From an uncultured Gemella sp. (GTDB lineage Bacteria; Bacillota; Bacilli; Staphylococcales; Gemellaceae): 20,771 nucleotides of DNA. This document shows, one piece after another, positions 6,332 through 14,914 of this stretch. Where the stretch lies: contig CAKMQF010000145.1 of the NCBI GenBank assembly GCA_927911745.1, forward strand, positions 1 through 20,771, given 5' to 3'. Both the position numbers and the translations under genes were made by a program. The notes under the pieces were generated by a model, which was not told where the DNA came from, did not search any database, and saw only the letters and a list, made by a program, of their open reading frames with translations. The first letter of the stretch is position 1. Every line of letters begins with the position of its first letter.

Positions 6332-9160
6332 CTATTTTAAAAGTTTTTTCAGAAATTTTCCTGTGTAACTTTCATTGTTTTTAACTAATTTTTCTGGAGT
6401 ACATTCAGCTAAGATTGTTCCTCCTCCTACTCCTCCTTCTGGACCTAAATCTATCAGATGATCACAGCATTTTATAACATCTAGATTATGCTCAATCACA
6501 ACAACAGTATTTCCTCCATCAACTAACTTATCAATAATTTTAATTAATCGACTAATATCATCAATATGTAAACCTGTTGTAGGTTCATCAAGAATATACA
6601 GTGTTTTTCCTGTAGATTTCTTATAAAGTTCGCTTGCTAGTTTTACCCTTTGAGCTTCCCCTCCTGAAAGTGTAGTAGCACTTTGTCCTAGTCTTATGTA
6701 ATCAAGCCCTACATGAACAAGTGTCTCTAGTTTGTTTTTAATCTTAGGAATGTTTTCAAAAAATTCATATGCTTCCTTAATCGTCATGTCTAAGACATCA
6801 CTTATACTTTTACCTTTATATTTGACTTCTAGAGTTTCTCTATTGTATCGTTTACCTTTACATACTTCACAAGGTACGTAAACGTCAGGTAAGAAGTGCA
6901 TTTCTATTTTTAAAATTCCATCTCCACTACAAGCTTCACAACGTCCACCTTTGACATTAAAACTGAATCGTCCTTTTTTATATCCTCGTAGTTTTGCCTC
7001 ATTTGTACTTGCATATAAATCTCGTATATCATCAAATACACCTGTATAGGTAGCTGGATTACTTCGTGGTGTTCTTCCGATTGGGCTTTGATCTATATCG
7101 ATAATCTTATCTATATTTCCTTCAATTCCCTCTACTGATTTTACTACAGTTGTATCAATTTCCTCTTTATTAAGTACATTTTTTACTGAATTAAACAAGA
7201 TTTCATTAACAAGTGTTGATTTACCACTACCTGAAACCCCAGTTACTCCAATAAATTTACCAAGTGGGAATTTCACACTAACGTCCTTTAGATTATTTTT
7301 TCTTGCTTTCTTAATAACGATATTTTCACCATTACCTTCTCTTCTTTTCGATGGTACGTCTATTTTTTTGCGGCCTGATAGATAAGCTCCAGTTATAGAA
7401 TTTTCATTCGCCATGATTTCATCAGGTGTTCCAACAGCAACTACTTGGCCTCCATGTTCTCCTGCTTTAGGTCCTATATCAACTATATAGTCACAAGCTA
7501 GCATCGTATCTTCATCGTGCTCTACTACTAATACAGTATTGCCTAAATCTCTCATAGAAAGCATAGTATTAATTAATTTTTCATTATCTCTTTGGTGTAA
7601 ACCTATTGAAGGTTCGTCAAGAATATAAGTAACCCCCATAAGTTTCGAACCAATTTGCGTTGCTAATCGGATACGCTGAGCTTCCCCTCCTGATAATGTT
7701 CCAGATGATCTATCAAGTGTTAAATAATCTAAACCAACATCATTTAAAAACTGTAATCTTGATTTAATTTCTTTAAGTACTAATTTAGCTATTGCATAGT
7801 CTTTTTCACTTAGTTTTATATTTTGGAAAAATTCATAACTGTCTTTAATAGACATTTCACAAACTTCTGCAATATTTTTATCTGCAACATATACTGATAA
7901 GATTTCTGGTTTTAATCTTTGGCCTTTACAACTACGGCATGAATCTTCTTTAATATACTTAGCCATAGCTTCTCTAGTTGCTCTAGTCATTCCTGATTTA
8001 TAACGTCTAAGAATATTATTTGCTACTCCTTCAAAATATACTATACGTGAACGCATAACTCCTTCATCATTAATATATTTATGAGTTATTTCTTCTTGAT
8101 CATTTCCATATAAAATAATTTGTTGTTGTTCATTTTTTAAATCTTTAAATGGAATATCCATATCAATTCCGAAATGTTCACAGGCACATTTAATTAAACT
8201 TGGATAATATGTTGATGTCGCATTATTATAAACTAGAATCGCACCTTCATTTATTGATAAATCTTTATCAATTATTTTATTAATATCAACGGTTTCATGC
8301 ATCCCTAATCCATCACACTCAGGACATGCTCCTTGAGGATTATTAAACGAGAAGATACGAGGCTCTAAATCTCCTAATGTGAAATCACAATGTTTACAAC
8401 TATACTTAGTTGAGAATAATTGTGTAGTCTCTTCTTTAACATCATCTATTTCTACTAAATCATTATTAGAAAGGTTTAGTGATGTTTCTAATGAATCAGC
8501 TAAACGTGTTTCAATTCCTTCTTTAATAACTATCCTATCAATAATTACACTAATAGAATGTTTTTTATTTTTATCTAATTCTGGAATATCTCCAACTTCG
8601 TATAATTCACCATCAATTTTGAATCGAATATATCCATCTTTTATTAGTTTATCTATTAATTTTTTATGAGTACCTTTTTTATCCTTAACAATCGGTGCTA
8701 CTATTTGAATTCTACTACGTTCTGGCATTAACATAATAGCATCTACTATTTGACTTATTGAACTACTCTCAATTTTTTCATGATGATTTGGACAGTAGAT
8801 TTCTCCAATTCTTGCATAAAGTAGACGTAAATAATCGTAAATTTCTGTTACTGTTGCTACAGTTGACCTAGGATTTTTTGATGTCGTTTTTTGGTTTATT
8901 GATATTGCTGGCGATAATCCTTCGATAAGATCAACATCTGGCTTTTCAAGATTACCTAAGAACTGTCTAGCATATGCACTTAAACTTTCCACATAGCGAC
9001 GTTGTCCTTCAGCATAGATTGTATCAAATGCCAGTGAACTTTTACCACTACCACTTAATCCAGTAATAACAACAAACTGATCACGTGGGATTTCTAAGTC
9101 TATATTTTTAAGATTATTTTCCCTTGCTCCTTGTATTACAATTTTATTTTTCTTTTGCAT
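6332..9160 (-). CDS. uvrA: Excinuclease ABC subunit A (UvrA)
   Basis: UvrA is the damage-recognition ATPase of nucleotide excision repair; its dimer loads UvrB on lesions. This copy is intact and full length (942 aa). It has two ABC ATPase halves: Walker A GLSGSGKS at 34-41 and GVSGSGKSTLV in the second half; signature LSGGEAQRIRLA followed by ILDEPSIGLHQRD, and LSGGEAQRVKLA followed by ILDEPTTGLHIDD. Zinc modules are CKHC...CPEC (before the first signature) and CEAC...CEVC (in the second half, with GGRCEACSGDGILKIEMHF). The ATG at 9160 has TTGAGG upstream. uvrB is usually next to uvrA in Bacilli but is not here. No LexA/DinR-type box was seen upstream. The AT-rich 6186-6331 after the stop has no strong terminator. 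Confidence 0.98.
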   Translation of the reverse strand: MQKKNKIVIQGARENNLKNIDLEIPRDQFVVITGLSGSGKSSLAFDTIYAEGQRRYVESLSAYARQFLGNLEKPDVDLIEGLSPAISINQKTTSKNPRSTVATVTEIYDYLRLLYARIGEIYCPNHHEKIESSSISQIVDAIMLMPERSRIQIVAPIVKDKKGTHKKLIDKLIKDGYIRFKIDGELYEVGDIPELDKNKKHSISVIIDRIVIKEGIETRLADSLETSLNLSNNDLVEIDDVKEETTQLFSTKYSCKHCDFTLGDLEPRIFSFNNPQGACPECDGLGMHETVDINKIIDKDLSINEGAILVYNNATSTYYPSLIKCACEHFGIDMDIPFKDLKNEQQQIILYGNDQEEITHKYINDEGVMRSRIVYFEGVANNILRRYKSGMTRATREAMAKYIKEDSCRSCKGQRLKPEILSVYVADKNIAEVCEMSIKDSYEFFQNIKLSEKDYAIAKLVLKEIKSRLQFLNDVGLDYLTLDRSSGTLSGGEAQRIRLATQIGSKLMGVTYILDEPSIGLHQRDNEKLINTMLSMRDLGNTVLVVEHDEDTMLACDYIVDIGPKAGEHGGQVVAVGTPDEIMANENSITGAYLSGRKKIDVPSKRREGNGENIVIKKARKNNLKDVSVKFPLGKFIGVTGVSGSGKSTLVNEILFNSVKNVLNKEEIDTTVVKSVEGIEGNIDKIIDIDQSPIGRTPRSNPATYTGVFDDIRDLYASTNEAKLRGYKKGRFSFNVKGGRCEACSGDGILKIEMHFLPDVYVPCEVCKGKRYNRETLEVKYKGKSISDVLDMTIKEAYEFFENIPKIKNKLETLVHVGLDYIRLGQSATTLSGGEAQRVKLASELYKKSTGKTLYILDEPTTGLHIDDISRLIKIIDKLVDGGNTVVVIEHNLDVIKCCDHLIDLGPEGGVGGGTILAECTPEKLVKNNESYTGKFLKKLLK

Positions 9161-9274
9161 AAATTACCTCAAATGATTCTATACAATCAAATTTTTATTT
9201 TTCTTGGTAAAAGCTTTAAGTGCTCAAATACCTTTATATGGTTTTTTTCTCATAAAACTTTTCTCAACTCTCTT

Positions 9275-9283
9275 ATTATAACA
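9275..9283 (-). promoter_or_regulatory. Extended -10 promoter, probably for uvrA
   Basis: TGTTATAAT (a TGn extended -10) is read on the minus strand about 115 bases upstream of the uvrA ATG. No good -35 is present. The 100-base leader between them has no clear structure. Confidence 0.4.
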
Positions 9284-9301
9284 TAAATACAAATGAATAT
9301 T

Positions 9302-9338
9302 AAAAAAGAAAGTTCTGAAATACAATTTCAAAACTTTC
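9302..9338 (-). terminator. Terminator of the nucleotidyltransferase gene
   Basis: A 14-bp stem with one mismatch (9308-9321 with 9325-9338) is followed on the minus strand by TTTTTT, between the nucleotidyltransferase gene and uvrA. Confidence 0.75.
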
Positions 9339-9409
9339 AAAATATAATAAATGATACGCCAATCGATCAAAAAAGATTAGCAAATTTATCCTGCATAAAA
9401 TTGAGTATC

Positions 9410-10207
9410 CTATAATATATAAGAGATTAAATAATATCTTCTAAATTTTTTTATAATTGCTTTCAAATTATTTTCTACATCATTTATATTACTACCTATA
9501 CTACTTAATAATTCATTCATATTCTCTTCAAAATCCTTAGGGAGAATTTTAGCATGTTCTTTAGCATACGATATCATTCTCTTTTTTCCTGGATGAGTAA
9601 GTTTATTTACTGCAAAAATAATATCAAAGTAAGATTCTATAAATGCTGCAATTCGATGATTTACACTCACAAAATCTCCGCGATTAAATGCTTTTAGAAT
9701 CTGTTTATCATAAGAAGGTAAGTTCCCTGTTAATAAACGAAGATTTTTTGAAATAATATTTTCTTTTAACTCCTTAGGAAATGGAACTTTAAATCTTTCT
9801 TTTATTTTATGAAATACTTTATGTGGATCATAAAAAACTTTACTATTTTTCAAATTATGCCAAAAACATGTTGTATATCCATTACCCGCATGATGTTTTT
9901 CCACAACATTTTCTATATTATTCTCAAAATCATTTATATTTCTATAAATAATATCTATATCTACCCCATCGGATAAAGTACAATCATCTTCAACTTCCCA
10001 AAATTGATTATTTAATTCAATATAAGAACAATATTTATCTAAAATTAGTTTCCTAGCATCTTTATCAGGTATACTTGTACAATAAATATAGAGGTCATAA
10101 TCGGAACTTTTATCAAAGCTATTACCACTTCTAGAGCCCCCTAATACTATTGCTGTTACCTCAGGGAATTTAGTAAATTCTAGCCAAAGTTTATCAAATA
10201 CTACCAT
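9410..10207 (-). CDS. DUF4037-type nucleotidyltransferase-domain protein
   Basis: This is a 265-residue protein with an N-terminal polymerase-beta-like nucleotidyltransferase fold: IVLGGSRSGNS (about 20-30) followed by SSDYDLYIYC, whose Asp36 and Asp38 are the metal-binding pair, and a third acidic site in GVDIDIIYR. The remaining 150 residues are helical and resemble DUF4037. The substrate is unknown; related proteins include antibiotic nucleotidyltransferases and toxin-antitoxin MNTs, but no partner gene is adjacent. The ATG has AAAGGA eight bases upstream. The last residues may be misread: removing one A from the A7 run (9446-9452) changes KKFRRYYLISYIL to KNLEDII with a stop at 9427. Confidence 0.75.
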   Translation of the reverse strand: MVVFDKLWLEFTKFPEVTAIVLGGSRSGNSFDKSSDYDLYIYCTSIPDKDARKLILDKYCSYIELNNQFWEVEDDCTLSDGVDIDIIYRNINDFENNIENVVEKHHAGNGYTTCFWHNLKNSKVFYDPHKVFHKIKERFKVPFPKELKENIISKNLRLLTGNLPSYDKQILKAFNRGDFVSVNHRIAAFIESYFDIIFAVNKLTHPGKKRMISYAKEHAKILPKDFEENMNELLSSIGSNINDVENNLKAIIKKFRRYYLISYIL

Positions 10208-10314
10208 TGTATTATCCTTTCAATATCGATATAATTCCTATTACATATTATTCTAACATACATCCTTATTTGTATATATATTTTTTTAAAACTTTTATTA
10301 AATATTAAGAAAAA

Positions 10315-10366
10315 ATGGAGTGACTCAAAAATCGTGATTTCTGAGAAATCAGTTTTGTCGAGTCAC
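10315..10366 (-). terminator. Terminator-like hairpin (third of three)
   Basis: GTGACTC / GAGTCAC (10320-10326 with 10360-10366) encloses further pairing (AAAA/TTTT and GATTTCT/AGAAATC). On the minus strand it is followed by CCATTTTTTC. No gene lies between this hairpin and the other two, so it is either redundant or left from a lost gene or mobile element. Confidence 0.5.
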
Positions 10367-10377
10367 CCTTACAAAGG

Positions 10378-10440
10378 TTCTGGGTCTATAATAAATACGG
10401 CTGATATTTATTATCAACCGTATTTATTATAGACCCAGAA
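10378..10440 (-). repeat. Long near-perfect palindrome, possible MITE or IS end remnant
   Basis: Two 23-base arms are perfectly complementary (10378-10400 and 10418-10440), and the pairing continues inward after one mismatch with TGATA/TATCA. There is no T-run on either side, so it does not look like a terminator. Its size and symmetry suggest a tiny non-autonomous element or fused ends of an insertion sequence. The strand assignment is arbitrary. Confidence 0.55.
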
Positions 10441-10471
10441 AAAAACAGTAAACCTTTTTTGATTTACTGTT
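10439..10471 (-). terminator. Terminator of the DUF1697 gene
   Basis: AACAGTAAA / TTTACTGTT (10444-10452 with 10463-10471) is followed on the minus strand by TTTTT. It lies about 57 bases after the corrected DUF1697 stop. Confidence 0.75.
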
Positions 10472-10527
10472 CTTGTATTAGTTATGTTTAATTGTTACTT
10501 CAATAAGCTGGTGTTTATTCCTATTTC

Positions 10528-11041
10528 TTATTTCTTACATAATTCGACTAAATGTTCAACAACATTTAATTTCCTCATTGTCATGGTTATTGAAAGCTGT
10601 TTTTCAAGATAATTAGTATTCAATCTTTTGGGACTTGCATCTCTTGGAAGATACATATATAAACATTCAGAACCAATAATAAACTTTTCATCTCCAAAGT
10701 CTTTATTTTCCAGTTTTTTAGTTCATCTTCTCCCATACTATCGTTAGTGAATACTAAATGTATTCTTGAAAAATCATAATTTTCATTAAACGGATTTTCC
10801 TCAATAGCTATCTGTAATTGATTTTTTTCTTTTATAATGACACTTAAATCTGCTCCTATTTCTTTAGCTATTGTGTCATGAATTAACTTTACTGTTTCCC
10901 CTTTTGACAACTCTGTTTCCAAAATAACATTACCACTTTGAATATAAGTCTTTACTTTTTTTAGTCCTACTTTTTCAAGTATCTCTACCAAAATGACATT
11001 TTAGGTATTCTATTTTTTCCTGTTGGTGTTACTCCTCTCAA
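10528..11041 (-). pseudogene. DUF1697 family protein, 5' end lost and two frame breaks
   Basis: DUF1697 proteins are single-domain proteins of about 180 aa with no known reaction. The conserved N-terminal pattern (LRGV...GKN) is present as LRGVTPTGKNRIPKM starting at 11041, but the codons before it are replaced by unrelated sequence, so the start is missing. The next block is VGLKKVKTYIQSGNVILE. One T is missing from the T run at about 10994 (SF-LVEIL) and one A near 10705. After correction the second half reads KDFGDEKFIIGSECLYMYLP and ends at 10528 in LNVVEHLVELCKK. The loss of the start at the edge of the accessory island suggests the gene was cut when the island arrived. Confidence 0.75.
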
Positions 11042-11054
11042 CCCCTATGGTTAA

Positions 11055-11154
11055 GGGGAACATATCCATACTTGTAGTCGGAAACATATCCAACATTGGC
11101 TCTCGTTTGTGGGAAGATATCAACGGTTTTGTCTGTTCGTGAGAACATATCAAC
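11055..11154 (-). repeat. Four spaced copies of a GGGAACATATC(C/A) motif
   Basis: On the plus strand: GGGGAACATATCC (11055), GGAAACATATCCAAC (11080), GGGAAGATATCAAC (11111) and GAGAACATATCAAC (11141). Copies 3 and 4 share their upstream flank too (CGTTTGTG, TGTTCGTG). Spacing is about 24, 31 and 30 bases. They lie between the cut DUF1697 start and the end of the metallochaperone gene. Multiple spaced end repeats are typical of IS21-type transposase binding sites, but no transposase gene is present. Confidence 0.5.
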
Positions 11155-11159
11155 TCAAA

Positions 11160-11639
<480 letters not shown>

Positions 11640-11714
11640 TTACATAACCTCCATATCTTTAAAACCATTTAATTCAAGGTAAATCCCAACCAATTTTCAT
11701 TTATAGTTTTTAAA

Positions 11715-11765
11715 TTAAAAAATACCCCTTGATTGTATCGTCAATTATCGGTATCATTCAAGGGG
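11715..11765 (-). terminator. Terminator of the cad operon
   Basis: CCCCTTGA / TCAAGGGG (11725-11732 with 11758-11765) is followed on the minus strand by TATTTTTTAATTT. It lies 18 bases after the cadA stop. Confidence 0.75.
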
Positions 11766-11782
11766 TGAATATGAAAAATAGT

Positions 11783-13626
11783 TTATAGATTCTTTACATT
11801 CAAAGCTCTAAAAGCATTTAATACTGCGATGATAGTTACACCTACATCTGCAAATATAGCTGCCCACATAGTAGTTATTCCAAAAGCACTCAAAATAAGA
11901 ACAATTATTTTTATTCCAATTGCAAATACTATGTTTTGATGTGCAATTTTTAGTGTCTTTTTAGAAATCTTCATTGTAGTAGCAATTTTCGATGGCTCAT
12001 CAGTCATAATTACAACATCAGCAGCTTCAATGGCCGCATCAGAACCTAAACCACCCATTGCTATTCCAATGTCTGCACGAGCTAATACAGGTGCATCATT
12101 GATTCCGTCACCAACAAAGGCAAGTTTACCTTTTTTAGATTTTTGCGAAAATAATTCTTCTAGTTTTTCAACTTTGTCTGCTGGCAACAGTTCTGCATAA
12201 ACCTTATCAAGACCAAGCTCTTTAGCAACTTTTGAACCAATACTTTTATTATCACCTGTCAACATAACTGTTTGTTTAATATTAGCTGCCTTAAGTTCCT
12301 TGATTGCTTGTGCTGAATCTTCCTTTACCTCATCGGCAATTACAATGTAACCTATATATTTGTTATTAACAGCAACATGTACAATAGTACCGATCAGCTC
12401 TCCCTTGAAATAAGGGATATCCATCATTTTCATAAGTTTGATATTTCCTACCATAACCTTTTTGCCATCTACTGTTGCAATAACACCATGACCTGATATC
12501 TCTTCTACATCTGAAATACGTCCATTGTCTATTTCTTTGCTATATGCACGTTTCAGTGAAAGTGAAATCGGATGATTGGAATAGCTTTCCGCATGTGCAG
12601 TTAATTCTAGTAGCTCTTCTTTGGAAACTCCTTCTGGATGAATTTCCTGTACATTAAATACACCTTTCGTTAGTGTTCCAGTTTTATCAAAAACAACAAT
12701 TTCAGTTTCTGCTAATGCCTCTAAATAATTACTACCCTTGACTAAAACACCTTTTTTGAGGCTCCACCTATTCCACCGAAGAAACTCAAAGGAATTGAAA
12801 TAACTAAAGCACACGGACAGGATACCACAAGGAATGCTAGTGCTCTATATATCCAATCACTAAAAGTCGCCCCGTCTATAACAAGAGGTGGTATAATAGC
12901 TAGAAAAACTGCAATTATAACCACAACCGGTGTATAATATCTCGCAAACTTCGTAATAAATTGTTCTGAATTGGATTTTTTACTACTTGCATTTTCAACT
13001 AAATCAAGAATTTTACTTACAGTAGATTCTCCAAATTCCTTGGTAACCTCTGCTGTAATAACCCCATTAATGTTGATGCACCCACTTAGGATATCACTTC
13101 CAACTTCTACTTCACGAGGAACAGATTCACCTGTTAGCGCCGATGTATCAATCATTGAACTTCCCTCAATTACCTTGCCATCAAGAGGAATTTTTTCTCC
13201 TGCTTTAATTACAATAATATCTCCAATTTGTACTTCATCTGGGTCAACTTTGACAAGTTCATCACCTTTTTTAACATTTGCATAATCTGGTCGAATATCC
13301 ATAAGGCTTGCAATTGACTTTCTCGACTTGCCAACTGCATAGCTTTGAAACAGTTCTCCAACTTGATAAAACAGCATAACTGCAACACCTTCAGGATACT
13401 CACCAATAAAAAAATGCACCAATTGTTGCAATACTCATTAAAAAATTTCATCGAAAACTTGACCTTTAAAAATATTTTTTACAGCTCTTTTTACAACATC
13501 TCCACCTACAATAATGTAACTTATTATAAAGAGAGCAATCTGTAACCATTCGTTATTTAAACTAAGCAATACTGCTGTAGCTAACACGACTGCACCAATA
13601 ATTATTCGCCATAGTCGTTTTGTCAT
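11783..13626 (-). pseudogene. cadA: P1B-2 heavy-metal ATPase (Cd/Zn/Pb exporter), three frame breaks
   Basis: This is a membrane ATPase that exports Cd2+, Zn2+ or Pb2+. In order it has: two N-terminal helices, the actuator motif TGES, the metal site SCPCALV, DKTGTLT with the phosphorylated Asp, NHPIS in the nucleotide domain, GDGINDAP, and last helices with Lys (AIGIKIIVLIL) and Asp (FADVGVTIIAVLNAFR), the pair diagnostic of the Zn/Cd class rather than Cu. There is no N-terminal HMA domain; that is the separate gene upstream. Three A/T-run corrections (an A missing near 13449, an extra T in the T7 run near 13410-13416, an A missing at 12752-12757) give one 614-aa protein. The ATG has AAAGGAGG nine bases upstream. 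The breaks are probably sequence errors. Confidence 0.9.
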
Positions 13627-13641
13627 ACTAAATAGCCTCCT

Positions 13642-13863
13642 TTAAGACTTTTTCATAGTTGTATCGGGTTCGATTTTTTTAACTATTTTTTCGGCCTCTG
13701 CTATTATTGTTGGCATTTTTTCACCCTCACCATCAATAACGAGTTTTGTGGTCATAAAGTTAACAGTAGCTTCTTTCACTCCATCAAGCTCATTAATAGC
13801 CTTTTCCATTTTTGCCGCGCAATTTGCACAATCTAAACCTTCAAGTATAAATTTCTTTTTCAT
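13642..13863 (-). CDS. HMA-domain metallochaperone of the cad operon
   Basis: This is a 73-residue heavy-metal-associated domain with a ferredoxin-like fold. The metal site is GLDCANCAAKME, with Cys12 and Cys15. In most ATPases of this class the domain is fused to the N-terminus; here it is a separate protein encoded 15 bases before the ATPase, a split arrangement known from streptococcal and clostridial cad loci. It probably delivers Cd or Zn to the ATPase or regulates it. The ATG is preceded by TAGGAGG at eight bases. The frame is intact. Confidence 0.9.
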   Translation of the reverse strand: MKKKFILEGLDCANCAAKMEKAINELDGVKEATVNFMTTKLVIDGEGEKMPTIIAEAEKIVKKIEPDTTMKKS

Positions 13864-13910
13864 TATTAAATCCTCCTAAATATTATTTGTAATTTTATTT
13901 TGAATACTAC

Positions 13911-13960
13911 AAGTCTTTTTCAAATTTTCTTGAAGCATTGCTCATTTGAAATGAAGACTT
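13911..13960 (-). promoter_or_regulatory. Inverted repeat between cadC and the HMA gene
   Basis: Arms AAGTCTTTTTCAAAT (13911-13925) and ATTTGAAATGAAGACTT (13944-13960) pair except for a two-base bulge. No T-run follows, so this is not a terminator. It may be a processing or stability element that adjusts ATPase level relative to repressor. Confidence 0.35.
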
Positions 13961-14008
13961 AAATATATGCCCAAATATCTTCAAAAAATATTCTATTCTA
14001 CCGCATTA

Positions 14009-14377
14009 CTACTTCTCGTTGATATGAATTAGACCTTGGTCAAATATTTCTCTTACATGATCATCAACTAATGAATAATATACTACTTTGCCTTCTTTTC
14101 TGTTTTTCACTAAATTAGCTTGTTTTAAGACTCTCAGCTGATGGGAAATTGCTGATTGTGTCATGTTAAGTAATACAGCGATATCACAAACACACATTTC
14201 AGCTTCATGTAAAGCCCATAATATCCTGATTCGTGTTGAATCTCCAAATACTTTAAATAATTCTGCTAGATCATAAAGGCTTTCTTCTTGAGGCATTTTA
14301 TCTCTAACTTGATTTACAATATCCTCATGAATTACATTGCAGTCACATCTTTCAATTGAATTAATTTTTTTAGTCAT
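14009..14377 (-). CDS. cadC: CadC-type ArsR/SmtB metal-sensing repressor
   Basis: This is an intact 122-residue winged-helix repressor. The recognition helix region is MTQSAISHQLRVLKQANLVK. Two metal sites are visible. One is the alpha-3N site typical of CadC (Cys11/Cys13 in ERCDCNVIH with Cys62 and Cys64 in EMCVCDIA), which binds Cd, Pb or Bi. The other is the alpha-5 site of SmtB type (Asp105, His107, His118, Glu121, with spacing D-x-H-x10-H-x2-E), which binds Zn. Metal binding releases it from the operator that lies at its own transcription start, so it controls itself and the HMA and ATPase genes downstream. Confidence 0.92.
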   Translation of the reverse strand: MTKKINSIERCDCNVIHEDIVNQVRDKMPQEESLYDLAELFKVFGDSTRIRILWALHEAEMCVCDIAVLLNMTQSAISHQLRVLKQANLVKNRKEGKVVYYSLVDDHVREIFDQGLIHINEK

Positions 14378-14415
14378 ATTATCACCTCTTTTTTAAATCA
14401 TTTCATCTAATTACT

Positions 14416-14429
14416 TGAATAATCATTCA
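14416..14429 (-). promoter_or_regulatory. CadC/SmtB operator
   Basis: TGAATGATTATTCA, read on the minus strand, matches the known ATGAACA...TTATTCA operators of the SmtB/CadC group. It lies 14 bases downstream of the -10 box, covering the start of transcription, so a bound repressor would block initiation. Confidence 0.7.
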
Positions 14430-14443
14430 TACGATGTATATTT

Positions 14444-14472
14444 ATTATATTATTATTTTTTCTCTTGTGCAA
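14444..14472 (-). promoter_or_regulatory. SigA-type promoter of the cad operon
   Basis: On the minus strand TTGCAC (14467-14472), a 17-base spacer and TATAAT (14444-14449) lie about 70 bases upstream of the cadC ATG, with the operator just downstream. Confidence 0.85.
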
Positions 14473-14512
14473 TAGTTATATGAGCATTTTATTCAAGTGT
14501 TTTTTATATTAT

Positions 14513-14676
14513 TTAAAATATCTCAAAAACATCTACTAAGACATTAGTACAGTCCTTTCTCGGTATCCTGTTCCATACATATCCTTTAAACAATTCCTTA
14601 AAAATAAAGACTTCTCCTTCGTACAAGTTTTCGGTTTCTTTAATAGCTTCATCTAACAGCTTATTACATCACTCAT
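14513..14676 (-). pseudogene. DUF1413-like small protein, one frame break
   Basis: This is a small protein of about 54 aa after correction. The literal ORF from the ATG at 14676 stops after seven codons; adding one A (ATAAGC to ATAAAGC) gives MSDVIKLLDEAIKE, then LFKGYVWNRIPRKDCTN. The pattern EAIKE...F..KELFKGY.WNRIPR resembles DUF1413, small proteins common on plasmids and conjugative elements and of unknown function. GGAG precedes the ATG by nine bases. It lies between the serine-recombinase tail and the cad promoter, which supports a mobile origin. Confidence 0.55.
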
Positions 14677-14718
14677 GTGGTCAACTCCTTATCAATAACC
14701 TTATAAACAACATTTTTG

Positions 14719-14746
14719 ATAATATCACATGTATAAATCATGTAAA
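14719..14746 (-). promoter_or_regulatory. Promoter of the DUF1413-like gene with overlapping inverted repeat
   Basis: On the minus strand TTTACA (14741-14746), a 16-base spacer and TATTAT (14719-14724). The inverted repeat ACATG-7-CATGT lies over the -35 and spacer and could be an operator. Confidence 0.4.
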
Positions 14747-14753
14747 AGTCTAT

Positions 14754-14797
14754 GCAAAAACCGCCAATCAAGAGAACCTAACTCTTAATTGACGGTT
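14754..14797 (-). terminator. Terminator after the serine-recombinase remnant
   Basis: A stem of about 16 bp including G-U pairs (14759-14774 with 14782-14797, seven-base loop) is followed on the minus strand by TTTTTGC. Confidence 0.75.
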
Positions 14798-14812
14798 TAT
14801 ATTAGTATTAAA

Positions 14813-14914
14813 TCATACTTCCATTTCAATTCCAGATTTAAAGCACATTATAAAGTGGTCATCATAAACACTAACATTCTGGATAATCTTCCTTACTAGG
14901 GTATCATCATAACG
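14813..14914 (-). pseudogene. C-terminal remnant of a large serine recombinase
   Basis: The last 33 codons of a frame ending at 14813 read RYDDTLVRKIIQNVSVYDDH, then CFKSGIEMEV and stop. This is the typical tail of the large serine recombinases that mobilise conjugative transposons (a YDE.LVR.LI..I.VYDD...F.SG.E..V pattern). The catalytic and zinc-ribbon parts are absent, because the upstream sequence is the cut C5 methyltransferase. It marks a deletion or recombination junction and shows that an integrative element was once here. Confidence 0.65.

Noticed and set aside
9410..10207. An MNT-HEPN toxin-antitoxin or an aminoglycoside resistance enzyme
   Set aside because: The nucleotidyltransferase motif is present, but the protein is too long for an MNT antitoxin, no HEPN partner is adjacent, and the C-terminal part does not look like a known aminoglycoside enzyme.
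12742..12814. Two P-type ATPase genes overlapping here
   Set aside because: The two frames are one ATPase split by a missing A in the run at 12752-12757; the phosphorylation and metal sites occur once each.
13209..13451. An 80-aa minus-strand ORF beginning MKFFNEYCNNW
   Set aside because: It is an out-of-frame reading of cadA created by two nearby run-length changes; the cadA frame here has the GEYPEGVAVMLFYQVGELF membrane segment.
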